The notes under the pieces were generated by a model. It worked only from the letters and a program-made list of their open reading frames with translations, had not been told where the DNA came from and made no database searches. The position numbers and the translations under genes were made by a program. A DNA stretch of 64,000 bases from Natronomicrosphaera sp040876735. GTDB taxonomy: Bacteria; Planctomycetota; Phycisphaerae; Phycisphaerales; Phycisphaeraceae. Positions 35,871 through 44,973 of the stretch are shown one piece after another (within the stretch, counting starts at the first letter, position 1; each line of letters opens with the position of its first letter). The stretch covers positions 1 through 64,000 of the forward strand of contig JBBDPC010000005.1 in the NCBI GenBank assembly GCA_040876735.1. The letters are read 5' to 3'.

Positions 35871-37118
35871 TCAGCCTTTCACCGCCCCCACCGCGATCGA
35901 GCGGATCACGTGGCGCTGAAGGAAGATGAACAGGACGATCACGGGCACGATCATGATCGCCGCCGCGGCGCTTATGTGATGCCACTCGCCCTGGTGCCCG
36001 CGCTGAAAGCTGAACACCGCCACCGCCAGCGGCTGCATGTCCGGTCGACTCATGGTGGCGATCAGCGGGATCAGAAAATCGTTCCATGCCATCAGGAACG
36101 CGAACAGTCCGACGGTGGCCACGATCGGCCGGGCCATCGGCAGCGCCACGTCGAAGAAGGTGCGGAACGGCCCGGCGCCGTCGACCGTGGCCGCCTCCTC
36201 GATCTCCTTGGGCAGTGTGAAAAAGTAGCCCGCCATCAGCAGCGTATGCCCGACGCTGAACCCGGCGATCCAGAGCGTCATGCCCCAGAGGTTGTCGAAC
36301 AGGTAGAGGGCGTTGAGCATGCGGAAGATGGGGATGATCGTCGCCTCCTGCGGCGCCACGGCCCCGAGGATGAGCAGCCCCAGCACCCACATCTTCCCCG
36401 GGAAGCGCAGCCGCGCCAGGGCGTAGCCGAGCATGGTGGTCATCAGCAGCGTCACCCCCACCACACCCAGCGTCAGCACGATGCTGGTCATGAAGTGCAG
36501 GTAGAACTTCATGTCGCTCCAGACGACGCGGTAGTTATCAAGCTGAAGGTATCGTCCGGTGAGCAGACCTTCCGCCACAAGCTGGTCCAGTTCCGCCCGG
36601 GCGCGCTCGCGGTCGAGGCCGTGATGCTCGGCGTACTCGCGGACGGTGATGCTGTCGGCGACAAAGTTGACGGTGTGCGACAGTCGGCGGCTATCCTCCT
36701 GCCGCAGGGAGTCAAGCGTGTCCCACTGCCGCGCGTTGGCGGGGATGCCGGTCGGCACGACGTCGGCGTCCGGCGCGGCGACGGGTGCGTCGGCGGTGAG
36801 GTGGTTCAGTTGTTCTCGGGCGGCCTCGGTCAGCGAATACTTGTAGCGGGGAATCGGCCGTTGACGCTCGCCCGCCGCTTCGGACTGGCTCTTGAGACTC
36901 GTGCCGCCCATCCAGAGAAACGGGTAGACATTCAACAGCCCCACCGCCAGCAGTACGACGCTCAAGCCCCACGTCCACAGACGACGCCGACCGCCGAACC
37001 GCGGACGCCGAGGCGGCGGCGATGCGACACCCGCCACGTCCTGACGGGGCAACGCGTCCACCGCCGGCGGCGAGGCGTCACGCGAAGGCGAAACGACGGA
37101 AGTGCGGTCGTCAGCCAT
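35871..37118 (-). CDS. ABC sugar transporter permease (MalG type) with large loop
   Basis: A 415-residue inner-membrane permease of the carbohydrate uptake CUT1 family. The first membrane segment is at about 48-66. A loop of about 120 residues follows before the core; its second half (SITVREYAEHHGLDRERARA, then LDQLVAEGLLTGRYLQ) looks like a winged helix. The permease core has five segments and the EAA loop EEAATVDGAGPFRTFFDVALP that contacts the ATPase. The ATG overlaps the end of the upstream fused permease by 8 bases and has GGAG before it. No ATPase gene is in the window, so a shared one elsewhere is expected. Confidence 0.88.
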   Translation of the reverse strand: MADDRTSVVSPSRDASPPAVDALPRQDVAGVASPPPRRPRFGGRRRLWTWGLSVVLLAVGLLNVYPFLWMGGTSLKSQSEAAGERQRPIPRYKYSLTEAAREQLNHLTADAPVAAPDADVVPTGIPANARQWDTLDSLRQEDSRRLSHTVNFVADSITVREYAEHHGLDRERARAELDQLVAEGLLTGRYLQLDNYRVVWSDMKFYLHFMTSIVLTLGVVGVTLLMTTMLGYALARLRFPGKMWVLGLLILGAVAPQEATIIPIFRMLNALYLFDNLWGMTLWIAGFSVGHTLLMAGYFFTLPKEIEEAATVDGAGPFRTFFDVALPMARPIVATVGLFAFLMAWNDFLIPLIATMSRPDMQPLAVAVFSFQRGHQGEWHHISAAAAIMIVPVIVLFIFLQRHVIRSIAVGAVKG

Positions 37119-40014
37119 TCGTACGGCTCCCTTCCTGCTCCGCCGCCTGCTCGCCGCCGCCGGCAATGTTGCGCCGCACCCGGCTGAAGATGAACCAGAC
37201 GTTGACCACCAGCAGCGCCGCCAGCAGCAGGCCGTAGACCACCCCGACCGCCGAGGCATAGCCGACATCGGGCAGCCGGTGCTCTTCGCGCGTGAAGCCC
37301 CACTTGAAGATGTACGTGCTGGCGACTTCGCTGGAATGGCGCGAGCCGCCTTCGGTCAGCACGTAGACCGGGCCGAACACGCGGGCGGCGCTGACGAGCG
37401 CATTGAAGACGATGATCACCAGGATCGGCGCAAGCTGCGGCAGCGTCACGTGCCGGAACCGGTGCCAGGCATTGGCGCCGTCGACGCGCGCCGCCTCGTA
37501 CAGCTCGGCGGAAATGGACTGAAGCCCTGCGAGGATCAGGATGATGGTGTACGGCAACCCGTGCCAGACGCCCACGAGCATCACCATCCACAGGTCCGTG
37601 CCCGGATTGCCCAGCCAGTCCAGCCGATCACCGGGACGGGCGACCAGCCCCAGCCAGTACGGCAGATCGGCCAGGCCCGTCATCGCAAGCACGTTGTTCA
37701 CCGCCGAGTCCGCGCCGCCCAGCAGGCCGATGAACACCACGCTGACCGCCGCCAGCGAAACGACCAGAGGCACGAAGAACAGCAGGCGGAACAGCCCGCC
37801 GCCGCGCAACGGCAGGTTCAGCACGCTGGCCAGCAACAGGCCGGCTACGATCTGCGCCACCGTGACGCCGACCATGTAGATGAAGGTGTTGGGCAGGACG
37901 ATGCCCCAGAAGTTGGCGTCGGCGGCGAGGGCGGCGAAGTTGTTCCAGCCGACGTAGCGCATCGGCCCGATGCCCGCGCCCTGGTGCAGGGCCAGGTAAA
38001 ACTGGTAGAAGGCGGGATAGATGATGAACGCGAAGAGCATCACCATGGCGGGGAAGATGAAAACGTAGGCGTGCCGGTTCCGCCGTGCTTCGTCGCCCAT
38101 CTCCCGCAAGCCGGCCAACGGCCGACGCCGGTGACGTACCAGCACGCTGGCCACGAACGCCCCCACTGCCAGCAGCATCAGCCCCGGGATCGCCAGCACA
38201 TGCCAGCGGTCCTGCTCGCCCATCAGCCGGCCCTGGCGCAGGTCGTCCGCATCGAAGTCGCGCAACTCGGCCGGCAACTTCGCCCGCAGCGTGCCCAGGT
38301 CCACGGACTCTTCCAGGCTGCGGCGGCGCTGCTCGCGGAACGACTGCTGCGGACTCGCCGGGTCCCAGTCGCTGAACGTCCACGCCTGCGGGTCGATCTC
38401 CCCTCGCGCGACCTGCTCGGCCACCTGCCGGTTGACCGCGTCGGAAAAGGCGGCCAGTTCGCTACGCACCTGCTCGCCGAGTTGGTCAAGGTCGCTCGCG
38501 TCGCCTCGCAACAGCGCATCCTGGAACACCTCCTCGGCCGTGGCGACCCCGCGGACGTGGCCGTACGTCGGCGGCTCGGGCCAGACCTCGCTGGCTTCGT
38601 AGACGCGCCACGCCTCGCCCTGCCACTGGTAGGGGAACCAGTCCGGATCGTCAAGCCGGGCGACGGCCGAGTTTGTGCCGGGCAGTCCCCCGCGCTGCGC
38701 ACTGCGTTGCTGGGCGGCATCGCTGCGGTTGAAGTTCATCCACTGCCAGGTGGCCCAGGGATGCTGCGAGAGTGAGCCGATGGCGGACGTGGTGGTGCTG
38801 ACCTGCCGGAAGCCGGCCCCGCGTCCAAGCTGCATGCCCAGTTCCGCCTCAATCTGCTCATCAGGGACGGGGACCGGCGCGCTGCCGATGTCTTCCGTCG
38901 CCCAGGGCACGCGTTCACCGGCGATCAGCGCCGACCACCAGCCGTCGATGATCATTGCCGCCTGCCCGAGGCCGACGGCTTCGCGTGACTCTTCAAAATG
39001 GCGCGACGAGGTGCCAGGCAGGATCGCGTCGTCCTGCCGCATGAGCATCAGCAGCTTGAAGGCGGCGATGAGGGCGGGATGGTCGTATTCGTAGTAGCCC
39101 GCCGGGCCGTCGTGGGATAGGCCATGCTCGCCCAGCCAGTCGCGGCCGGCGAAGTTGAAGCCGCGCGAGCCGGCGGTGGCGGCCAGCGGTTCGAGGCCGC
39201 GCATGATGTCGCGCGGGCGCTGGCCCTGCACGACGATGCCGTAGACGGGGGATCGCCCCTCGGCGGCGCGGGCCTGGCCGTATTCGCTGATGAGCCGGGC
39301 CGTCTGCCGCAGCGTGCTCCACGTGGCCGGGGGCCGGGCTTCGCCCTGCTCGTCGACGAGCAGGCGGGCGTCGTCGGCGCGGCCGGCCGTGGTCAGCCAC
39401 TGCGCCGCTTCACGGAAGAGGCGTTTGTTGTAGGTCAACGTGTAGAAGCTGCGTGTGTCGGTGAAGCCGACCACCTGCCCGTGCATCGCCAGCAGGCGTG
39501 CGGCTTCGAGCGGGTGCGTGGTGGGATCGCGCAGGTATTCGTCGTCGGGGTTGACCTGGAAGCGCAGCAGGCCGTCGGGGCCGTCCACGGTCTGGTCGAT
39601 GAAGTCCGGGTCCGCTTCGAGTTGTTGCTGGAGCAGGTCGTCCAACGGGCGGATCATGCCCGCGGCCACCATCTGCCGCAGGTCGCCTTGGGAAACGCCG
39701 ATCAGATCGGGCGGATTGCCGCTGGCGAAGCTGACGTAGAGCACGTTCTGCACCGTACCCGACTCGGCGAAGTGGATGTCGACGCTGACGTCGGGATGCT
39801 GCGCCATGAAGTCGCGGGCCAGCCCCAGTTCGTGCTGCGGCGAGCCGGACCAGCTCCACTGCGTGATCTGCTTCGGCCGGTCGCTGGCCGCATCGCCGAA
39901 GTGGTGGTTGGCGTGGTCGACCACCCGGCCCCACTGGCTCAGGAGCACGATGACGCCGAGGACCATCGCGAGGTAGCCCAGCCGGGGTGTAATCAGGTCA
40001 CGCATACGACGCAT
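37111..40014 (-). CDS. Fused sugar-binding protein and MalF-type ABC permease
   Basis: A 967-residue fusion. After one membrane segment (LGYLAMVLGVIVLLSQW) comes a complete extracellular solute-binding domain (about 45-520; ITQWSWSGSPQHELGLARDF, FASGNPPDLIGVSQGDLRQM, GQAAMIIDGWWSAL). A helical linker leads to a second membrane segment, followed by a MalF-type permease with its EAA loop (YEAARVDGANAWHRFRHVTLP). The binding protein is thus tethered to its own channel. The partner permease overlaps at the 3-prime end. The start is uncertain: ATG 40014 or 40005, neither with a clear ribosome binding site. Confidence 0.88.
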   Translation of the reverse strand: MRRMRDLITPRLGYLAMVLGVIVLLSQWGRVVDHANHHFGDAASDRPKQITQWSWSGSPQHELGLARDFMAQHPDVSVDIHFAESGTVQNVLYVSFASGNPPDLIGVSQGDLRQMVAAGMIRPLDDLLQQQLEADPDFIDQTVDGPDGLLRFQVNPDDEYLRDPTTHPLEAARLLAMHGQVVGFTDTRSFYTLTYNKRLFREAAQWLTTAGRADDARLLVDEQGEARPPATWSTLRQTARLISEYGQARAAEGRSPVYGIVVQGQRPRDIMRGLEPLAATAGSRGFNFAGRDWLGEHGLSHDGPAGYYEYDHPALIAAFKLLMLMRQDDAILPGTSSRHFEESREAVGLGQAAMIIDGWWSALIAGERVPWATEDIGSAPVPVPDEQIEAELGMQLGRGAGFRQVSTTTSAIGSLSQHPWATWQWMNFNRSDAAQQRSAQRGGLPGTNSAVARLDDPDWFPYQWQGEAWRVYEASEVWPEPPTYGHVRGVATAEEVFQDALLRGDASDLDQLGEQVRSELAAFSDAVNRQVAEQVARGEIDPQAWTFSDWDPASPQQSFREQRRRSLEESVDLGTLRAKLPAELRDFDADDLRQGRLMGEQDRWHVLAIPGLMLLAVGAFVASVLVRHRRRPLAGLREMGDEARRNRHAYVFIFPAMVMLFAFIIYPAFYQFYLALHQGAGIGPMRYVGWNNFAALAADANFWGIVLPNTFIYMVGVTVAQIVAGLLLASVLNLPLRGGGLFRLLFFVPLVVSLAAVSVVFIGLLGGADSAVNNVLAMTGLADLPYWLGLVARPGDRLDWLGNPGTDLWMVMLVGVWHGLPYTIILILAGLQSISAELYEAARVDGANAWHRFRHVTLPQLAPILVIIVFNALVSAARVFGPVYVLTEGGSRHSSEVASTYIFKWGFTREEHRLPDVGYASAVGVVYGLLLAALLVVNVWFIFSRVRRNIAGGGEQAAEQEGSRTNG

Positions 40015-40131
40015 GGGGACGGAAAACGACCTTATCTCAAACCTGCTGATCACTGGGCCCCGGACACGCCGCCGAACCAATGCCTGCTCCCTCACAACCC
40101 AGCGTCCATCGTCGCGACGCCACACGGCTGC

Positions 40132-40833
40132 TCAGTGCGACCCCGGCTTGGCCCAGAACCATTGCTGACTGCCGCGCTGGAACGCCAGTTCCATCCGCCC
40201 CCATTGCGCCCACGATGCCGAGCCATCCACCCGCACCGCGTTCTGCCCGTCTGGCACGATCGGCTGGATCGGCACGTTGTGCGCGAAGTAGTTGCCGCCG
40301 GCCAGCAACGTCATGCAGGTCCACATCGTTGCGTGCGACGGCGCGGTGTCGATCGTCTGAAGGTTCGGCGGCGAGCTGATCTGCCAGCCGTCCTCGTCGC
40401 TGGCGTACGCGTAATAAGCGTAAGTGACATGCTTGAAATCATACCCGCTAGAGGAAGGATTCCGCAACTCCAGCAATGGCCCGGGACAGAACATGATCTC
40501 GTCGCGCACGCCGTCGCCGAGGTAGGGCACGATGAACCCTTCGTGCAGATCGTAATCGTTGGTGGACTGCATCGCGTGCGGGTTCGCGCCACCCGTGCGA
40601 TAGGGGAACCAGCCGTTGGCGTCGGTGGCATAGGTGTAAGCGCCGGTCTGAATTTGCCGCAACTGCGTCGCACACTTGACGCGGGTGGCGGTAGCCCGAG
40701 CGGCGGCCAGGGCGGGCAGGAGAATCGCAATCAGCAAAGCGATGATCGAAATCACCACCAGCAACTCGATGAGCGTAAAACCACAAGCCCGGCACATCAA
40801 CGGCGACCGCTTCTGAACAGAAATGGAATGCAT
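40132..40833 (-). CDS. Pseudopilin-like protein (prepilin-type N-terminus)
   Basis: A 233-residue protein with a type IV prepilin/pseudopilin leader: CGFTLIELLVVISIIALL, cleaved by prepilin peptidase before Phe and followed by a hydrophobic helix. The globular part is of the type II secretion-G-like kind expanded in Planctomycetes. Three more such proteins are in this window, all beside carbohydrate genes. It lies between the XylR regulator and the fused importer on the same strand. Function unproven; surface display or assisting substrate capture is an inference. Confidence 0.88.
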   Translation of the reverse strand: MHSISVQKRSPLMCRACGFTLIELLVVISIIALLIAILLPALAAARATATRVKCATQLRQIQTGAYTYATDANGWFPYRTGGANPHAMQSTNDYDLHEGFIVPYLGDGVRDEIMFCPGPLLELRNPSSSGYDFKHVTYAYYAYASDEDGWQISSPPNLQTIDTAPSHATMWTCMTLLAGGNYFAHNVPIQPIVPDGQNAVRVDGSASWAQWGRMELAFQRGSQQWFWAKPGSH

Positions 40834-40987
40834 GTGGCTGCTCCGGACTGTCGCTGGCGCATAGGGATTTCAGTCACTCACGAGTGTATCTGCTGGTGAT
40901 AACAGGCGCTTACTTAAAAGCGTGTTTGATTGTCACATATGCGCAAGCTGCCCCTGGGCAGGCGTGGTGGCGGCAGCCCGGCCTGTT

Positions 40988-42133
40988 TCAGAAGGTGCGG
41001 TGGCGTCGCCGGAAGCCGGTGGGCGTTTCGCCCGCGTGCTTGCGGAACTGGGTCGAGAGGTCACGGGCGTCGCGGAAGGCGCTGGCGGCGGCGATGCGGG
41101 GCATGGACCAGTCGGTGCCGATCAGCAGTTGCTTGACGTGGGCAATCTGCGACCGCCGAATCTCCTGCCACGGCGACCGGCCAAGGTACTGCCGGAACTT
41201 GCGTTCCAGCGACCGCCGCGCCGCCGGCACCGCTTGCACCACGTCCGCCACGTTCAACGGCTGCTCGGCATGCGTGCGGATGTACGCGAGCGCGGCGGCG
41301 ACCTCCGCATCGTCAATCGCCAGCACATCCGACGACGCCCGCACCGAGATGCCCACCGGGGGTATCAGCAGCGGCTCGTCCGGCCAGGACTCGCCATCCA
41401 TCAACCGCCCCAGCAGCGCCGCCCCCTCATAGCCGATCCGATGCCAGTCCGGCGTCACACTCGTCAACGGCGGATTGGCGAACGCGCAGGTGAGCAACGC
41501 GTCGTTGATCCCCACGATCGCCACGTCATCCGGCACCCGCCGGCCGACGGCCAGCGCCGCTTGAAGCGCCAGGTGCGCCAGGTTGTCCTCTGCCGCAATC
41601 AAACCCAGCGGGGTGGGCATCCCGGACAGCCAGGCCGCCAACATGCGAGGTAACAACTTCCAGTCGCGGCCGTGAAGCACTGAGTTGTTGGTGACGACCT
41701 GTGCCTCCACGCCCGCCTCGGCGAAACGGGTCGTCGCGCCGCGGGCCCGGGCGTTGGAGAACGGCCGATCTGACTGGCCCAGAAACGCCACGTGACGGAA
41801 GCCGGCTTCCAACAGGTGCTCGGCCGCCAACCGCCCGATCGCCTCATCGTCGGAGTAGACCGCCGGCACGCTCGGCCGAACCTCGTGGTGGAACAACTGC
41901 ACCGCCGGCCGACGCTGCCGGACCAGCGCGCGAAGCAGCCCCGGATCGGTCAACGCGCCGAGAAACCCGTCAATGTCCCCCTGCCTGGCCAGGTCGGGAG
42001 CGGGCGACATCGCCGACGTGCCTTCAAACGACCAGCCGGGGTGCGAAAGGGCAAACCGCGCAATCCCCGCCCGCACACCGTCACCAAACCCTGCAAACCC
42101 TTGAAGCGACAGGTAAATGTGACGTACAGCCAT
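40988..42133 (-). CDS. XylR-type regulator (LacI-like sensor + AraC HTH)
   Basis: A 381-residue regulator with a sugar-sensing domain (DDEAIGRLAAEHLLEAGFRHVAFLG; DVAIVGINDALLTC) and a C-terminal AraC domain (AYIRTHAEQPLNVADVVQ, ending FRKHAGETPTGFRRRHRTF). The ATG at 42133 starts at the conserved MAVRHIYLSL; longer readings run into non-conserved sequence. It heads the minus-strand importer/heparinase locus and is divergent from a PEP-CTERM gene, so it could control both sides. Confidence 0.9.
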   Translation of the reverse strand: MAVRHIYLSLQGFAGFGDGVRAGIARFALSHPGWSFEGTSAMSPAPDLARQGDIDGFLGALTDPGLLRALVRQRRPAVQLFHHEVRPSVPAVYSDDEAIGRLAAEHLLEAGFRHVAFLGQSDRPFSNARARGATTRFAEAGVEAQVVTNNSVLHGRDWKLLPRMLAAWLSGMPTPLGLIAAEDNLAHLALQAALAVGRRVPDDVAIVGINDALLTCAFANPPLTSVTPDWHRIGYEGAALLGRLMDGESWPDEPLLIPPVGISVRASSDVLAIDDAEVAAALAYIRTHAEQPLNVADVVQAVPAARRSLERKFRQYLGRSPWQEIRRSQIAHVKQLLIGTDWSMPRIAAASAFRDARDLSTQFRKHAGETPTGFRRRHRTF

Positions 42134-42369
42134 GGTAAGAGCATGACCTCGCGTGTGGCAAAAATCAAGGAAGAAAAAAACGCAATGTGCGCCTAGCCTC
42201 GGCGGGGGCCTGTGGTACCTTGAACGGCGCAACATCGACCGCGTCGGTCCGTTTCCGGACTGGCATGTATTTGAGGAGTAGACCACATTCTTGATTCGAG
42301 GCTGATTCGTCTACCTGCAAGTCATTTTCCGACATCGTGTTAAATCACAAGTTCGACAGGAGGATTCTC

Positions 42370-43326
42370 ATGCGTATCGCAAACACCCTTGGTTTTCTGG
42401 CGGCTTTCGGTTTGATGACCGGCGGCATGTTCGCCCCCGCTTCCGCGCAAGCGGCGCAGGTGATCATTGACGATTTCGGCGTAGGCGAAGTGGGAAGCGG
42501 GACTTTTGCCACGGATTCAAGCCTGCCTCGCACCAAAGACGGGCAGTACCATCCGGGGGGAAGCGGAAACGGAAACCACCTTCTGAACAACGGGAATTTC
42601 GCGACCTGGACCCCCGACCTGACAGCGGGCGACTGGCTCGTGGAGGTGTGGAATCCGACCGTTGATACCGGCATCACGACCAACACCACCACGGTGAACC
42701 ATGCTGGTGGCTCGACGGACTACACCTTCTATCAGCCTGATCTGGGCGGCGACTGGGCCGCCCTCGGTTTCCACAGCTTCAACAGCGGCACCGGCGGCAA
42801 CGTGACCATTTCTTCCGCCACCCAATACGCCTATGCCGACGCGGTGCGCTTCACCAGCGTGGATGATCTGCCTACCGCGAGTTTCGAACTGGGCAGCGCC
42901 TTTGCACGCAGCCAGTCGGGGAACGGTTGGTTTGTTGGTACAAAAAATGACTTGGTCTCCAACAGCGCCGGCGATACCCACAGTTTCACCATCGACGTCA
43001 CGGCGGGAACCTACAACATCAACTACCAGTATTGGGATGGCGGCGCTCGCTCGGATGACACCACGATCGAGATCTGGGACGGGGCGGCCAAGCTGGACAC
43101 GATCATCCTGGATCAGAACAACAACCTCGATGATTTCACCACGGTGGATCTTGGCGCTTACACGTTTTCGAGCAGCACGGCGGAGATCCGCACCATCGCC
43201 TCCGGCAATGACCATGCCAGCGTCTACGGCGTCGACCTCACGGTGGTTCCCGAGCCCGCATCACTGGCGCTGCTGGGCGTCGGCGCCGGCCTGATGCTCG
43301 CCGGCCGACGTCGGGCCCATGCCTGA
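42370..43326 (+). CDS. PEP-CTERM surface protein
   Basis: A 318-residue exported protein with a signal peptide (GLMTGGMFAPASAQA), two beta-rich repeats of about 130 residues (compare GDWLVEVWNPTVDTG and AGTYNINYQYWDGG) and a C-terminal sorting signal VPEPASLALLGVGAGLML followed by GRRR. PEP-CTERM proteins are processed by exosortase and usually end on the cell surface or in extracellular polysaccharide. AGGAGG precedes the ATG at 42370. No exosortase gene is in the window. Confidence 0.9.
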   Translation: MRIANTLGFLAAFGLMTGGMFAPASAQAAQVIIDDFGVGEVGSGTFATDSSLPRTKDGQYHPGGSGNGNHLLNNGNFATWTPDLTAGDWLVEVWNPTVDTGITTNTTTVNHAGGSTDYTFYQPDLGGDWAALGFHSFNSGTGGNVTISSATQYAYADAVRFTSVDDLPTASFELGSAFARSQSGNGWFVGTKNDLVSNSAGDTHSFTIDVTAGTYNINYQYWDGGARSDDTTIEIWDGAAKLDTIILDQNNNLDDFTTVDLGAYTFSSSTAEIRTIASGNDHASVYGVDLTVVPEPASLALLGVGAGLMLAGRRRAHA

Positions 43327-43415
43327 GCCATCCCGGACACCCACGCACGCCCGCCACACACGCGGCAGGCGCAGCGGCCCGACGCGAGGCACGACCTTAG
43401 CCACGGCTACAGCAT

Positions 43416-43428
43416 TGGTATCATCCTC
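43416..43428 (+). promoter_or_regulatory. Shared 13-bp motif, copy 1
   Basis: TGGTATCATCCTC, 44 bases before the XylR start at 43472. The same 13 bases occur at 44727-44739. TATCAT resembles a -10 element, but no good -35 is seen. Confidence 0.45.
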
Positions 43429-43471
43429 TGCACAGACGCTCGTGCCGTCAGGCGGCCGTGCGTCTGTTGCT

Positions 43472-44662
43472 ATGGAAAAGAACGCCCGCCAATCCGCCCT
43501 TCCCCCTCGCCGTGCCCCGCGCGTGCTGGTGATGATGCAGACGTACCAGGCATTCGGGCGCGACATCATGCACGGGATCATCCGGTACGCCCGGCGGCGC
43601 AACCAGTGGGAGACGCTGTTTGAAAACCGCCCCCGCCCCGAGCCTTCCACCCTCAAACGCGTCCACAATCTCGACGGCATCATCGCCGAGTCGCGCGATC
43701 CCCGGCTTCGCGACGCCGTCCGCCAGGCAGGCGTGCCGGCCGTGCTGATCGGCGGCAAGGAACGCGTCGACGACTTCGGCTGGGTCATCGCCAACAACGA
43801 AGCCGTCGGCCGGCTGGCATACGAGCATCTCGCGTCGCTGGGTTTTGAGCAGTTCGCCTTCTGCGGCACGGGCCAGGGGTGGGCGTCGTCGGTGCGCGGG
43901 CAGGCGTTTCAGGAAGCGGCCGCGCGTGATCCACGGGGCGTGAAGATGCACCTGGCACCGCCGGGCAGCAGCCAGCACCCGGACTGGGAAGCGGAGTCGG
44001 ATGAACTGACGCAGTGGGTGCAGAATGTGCCCAAGCCCGTGGCGGTGTTCGCCGCACATGACGAACGGGCCCGGCAGGTGGCGCTGGCTTGCCAGCACGT
44101 GGGCGTGATGGTACCCGAAGAGCTGGCGGTGCTGGGCGTGAACAACGACGAGTTGACCTGCGAGTTGGCGGTCCCGTCGCTGTCAAGCATCGACCACGGT
44201 GCGGAGCGGTTGGGGTATGAAGCGGCGGCGCTGCTGGAGCGGCTGCTGGCGGGCGAGCCGGCCCCGGAGACGCCGGTGCAGGTCGAGCCGGTGGGCGTGA
44301 TCCCGCGTCAGTCGACGAACATCCTGGCGATCGACGACGAAGCCGTCGCCCGGGCGATGCGTTTCATCCGCGAATATGCCACGGAGGGGATCGACGTACG
44401 CGACGTGCTCCGGCACGTGCCGGTCTCCCGCCGGTGGCTGGAGCAGGCCTTCCAGCGGCAGTTGCGACGTTCGCTGCACCAGGAGATCGTCCGCACGCGC
44501 GTCGCGCGGGCCAAGACGCTACTGCTGCACACCGACCTGTCCATGGTGGAAGTGGCCGACCGGGCCGGGTTCGGTTACGCCTCCCACTTCAGCTCCGCCT
44601 TCAAGCGCGAGGTCGGTGAGACGCCCCGCCAGTTCCGCACCCGCCGCAGCGCTGGGGCATAG
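43472..44662 (+). CDS. XylR-type regulator (LacI-like sensor + AraC HTH)
   Basis: A 396-residue regulator: sensor domain (VLVMMQTYQAFGRDIMHG; NNEAVGRLAYEHLASLGFEQ; LAVLGVNNDELTC) and AraC output domain (MRFIREYATEGIDVRDVLRH, ending FKREVGETPRQFRTRRS). The ATG at 43472 is chosen because conserved sequence begins just after it. It is flanked on both sides by PEP-CTERM genes on the same strand. A 13-base motif in its own leader recurs upstream of the second PEP-CTERM gene. Confidence 0.9.
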   Translation: MEKNARQSALPPRRAPRVLVMMQTYQAFGRDIMHGIIRYARRRNQWETLFENRPRPEPSTLKRVHNLDGIIAESRDPRLRDAVRQAGVPAVLIGGKERVDDFGWVIANNEAVGRLAYEHLASLGFEQFAFCGTGQGWASSVRGQAFQEAAARDPRGVKMHLAPPGSSQHPDWEAESDELTQWVQNVPKPVAVFAAHDERARQVALACQHVGVMVPEELAVLGVNNDELTCELAVPSLSSIDHGAERLGYEAAALLERLLAGEPAPETPVQVEPVGVIPRQSTNILAIDDEAVARAMRFIREYATEGIDVRDVLRHVPVSRRWLEQAFQRQLRRSLHQEIVRTRVARAKTLLLHTDLSMVEVADRAGFGYASHFSSAFKREVGETPRQFRTRRSAGA

Positions 44663-44973
44663 GCCCCATTCCCTGCGCAAATTTGAAAAATTAAGACGCA
44701 TAAGTACAAGCCTCCAGCGGCAGGCGTGGTATCATCCTCCTGCCTCCACAGAGGTTCTATCATTGCGTTAGTTGTTTTATGTCAAGTAGTTACATTTTTT
44801 ATCCTGGAGGTGAAGTTTGTACTTCCCGTGTCGTCAATGTGCGGCCGGCTGAAACCTGCTTTGCATGTCATCCGGGACGGGTGTTGTTGTTTCGGACACG
44901 ATCACCACTTCAAGTTCGTGCCCTGCGTGTCGGCAATCTGTCAAAATCCTTTCCACATCAGGAGTCTTGAGAA
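44663..44973 (+). other. Leader/intergenic region before PEP-CTERM gene
   Basis: A 311-base gap without a convincing gene. It holds the second copy of the TGGTATCATCCTC motif (44727-44739), a small hairpin GAAGT-TTGT-ACTTC near 44,813 and a longer possible stem GACACG/CGTGTC around 44,900-44,935. AGGAG lies before the next start codon. It may be a long structured 5-prime leader; it matches no riboswitch I know. Confidence 0.45.
44727..44739 (+). promoter_or_regulatory. Shared 13-bp motif, copy 2
   Basis: TGGTATCATCCTC, identical over 13 bases to 43416-43428, about 235 bases upstream of the PEP-CTERM start at 44974. Both copies are followed by a CTGC...CACAGA stretch. Confidence 0.45.

Noticed and set aside
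44663..44973. Structured leader considered as a riboswitch
   Set aside because: No conserved aptamer core recognised; only short generic stems.
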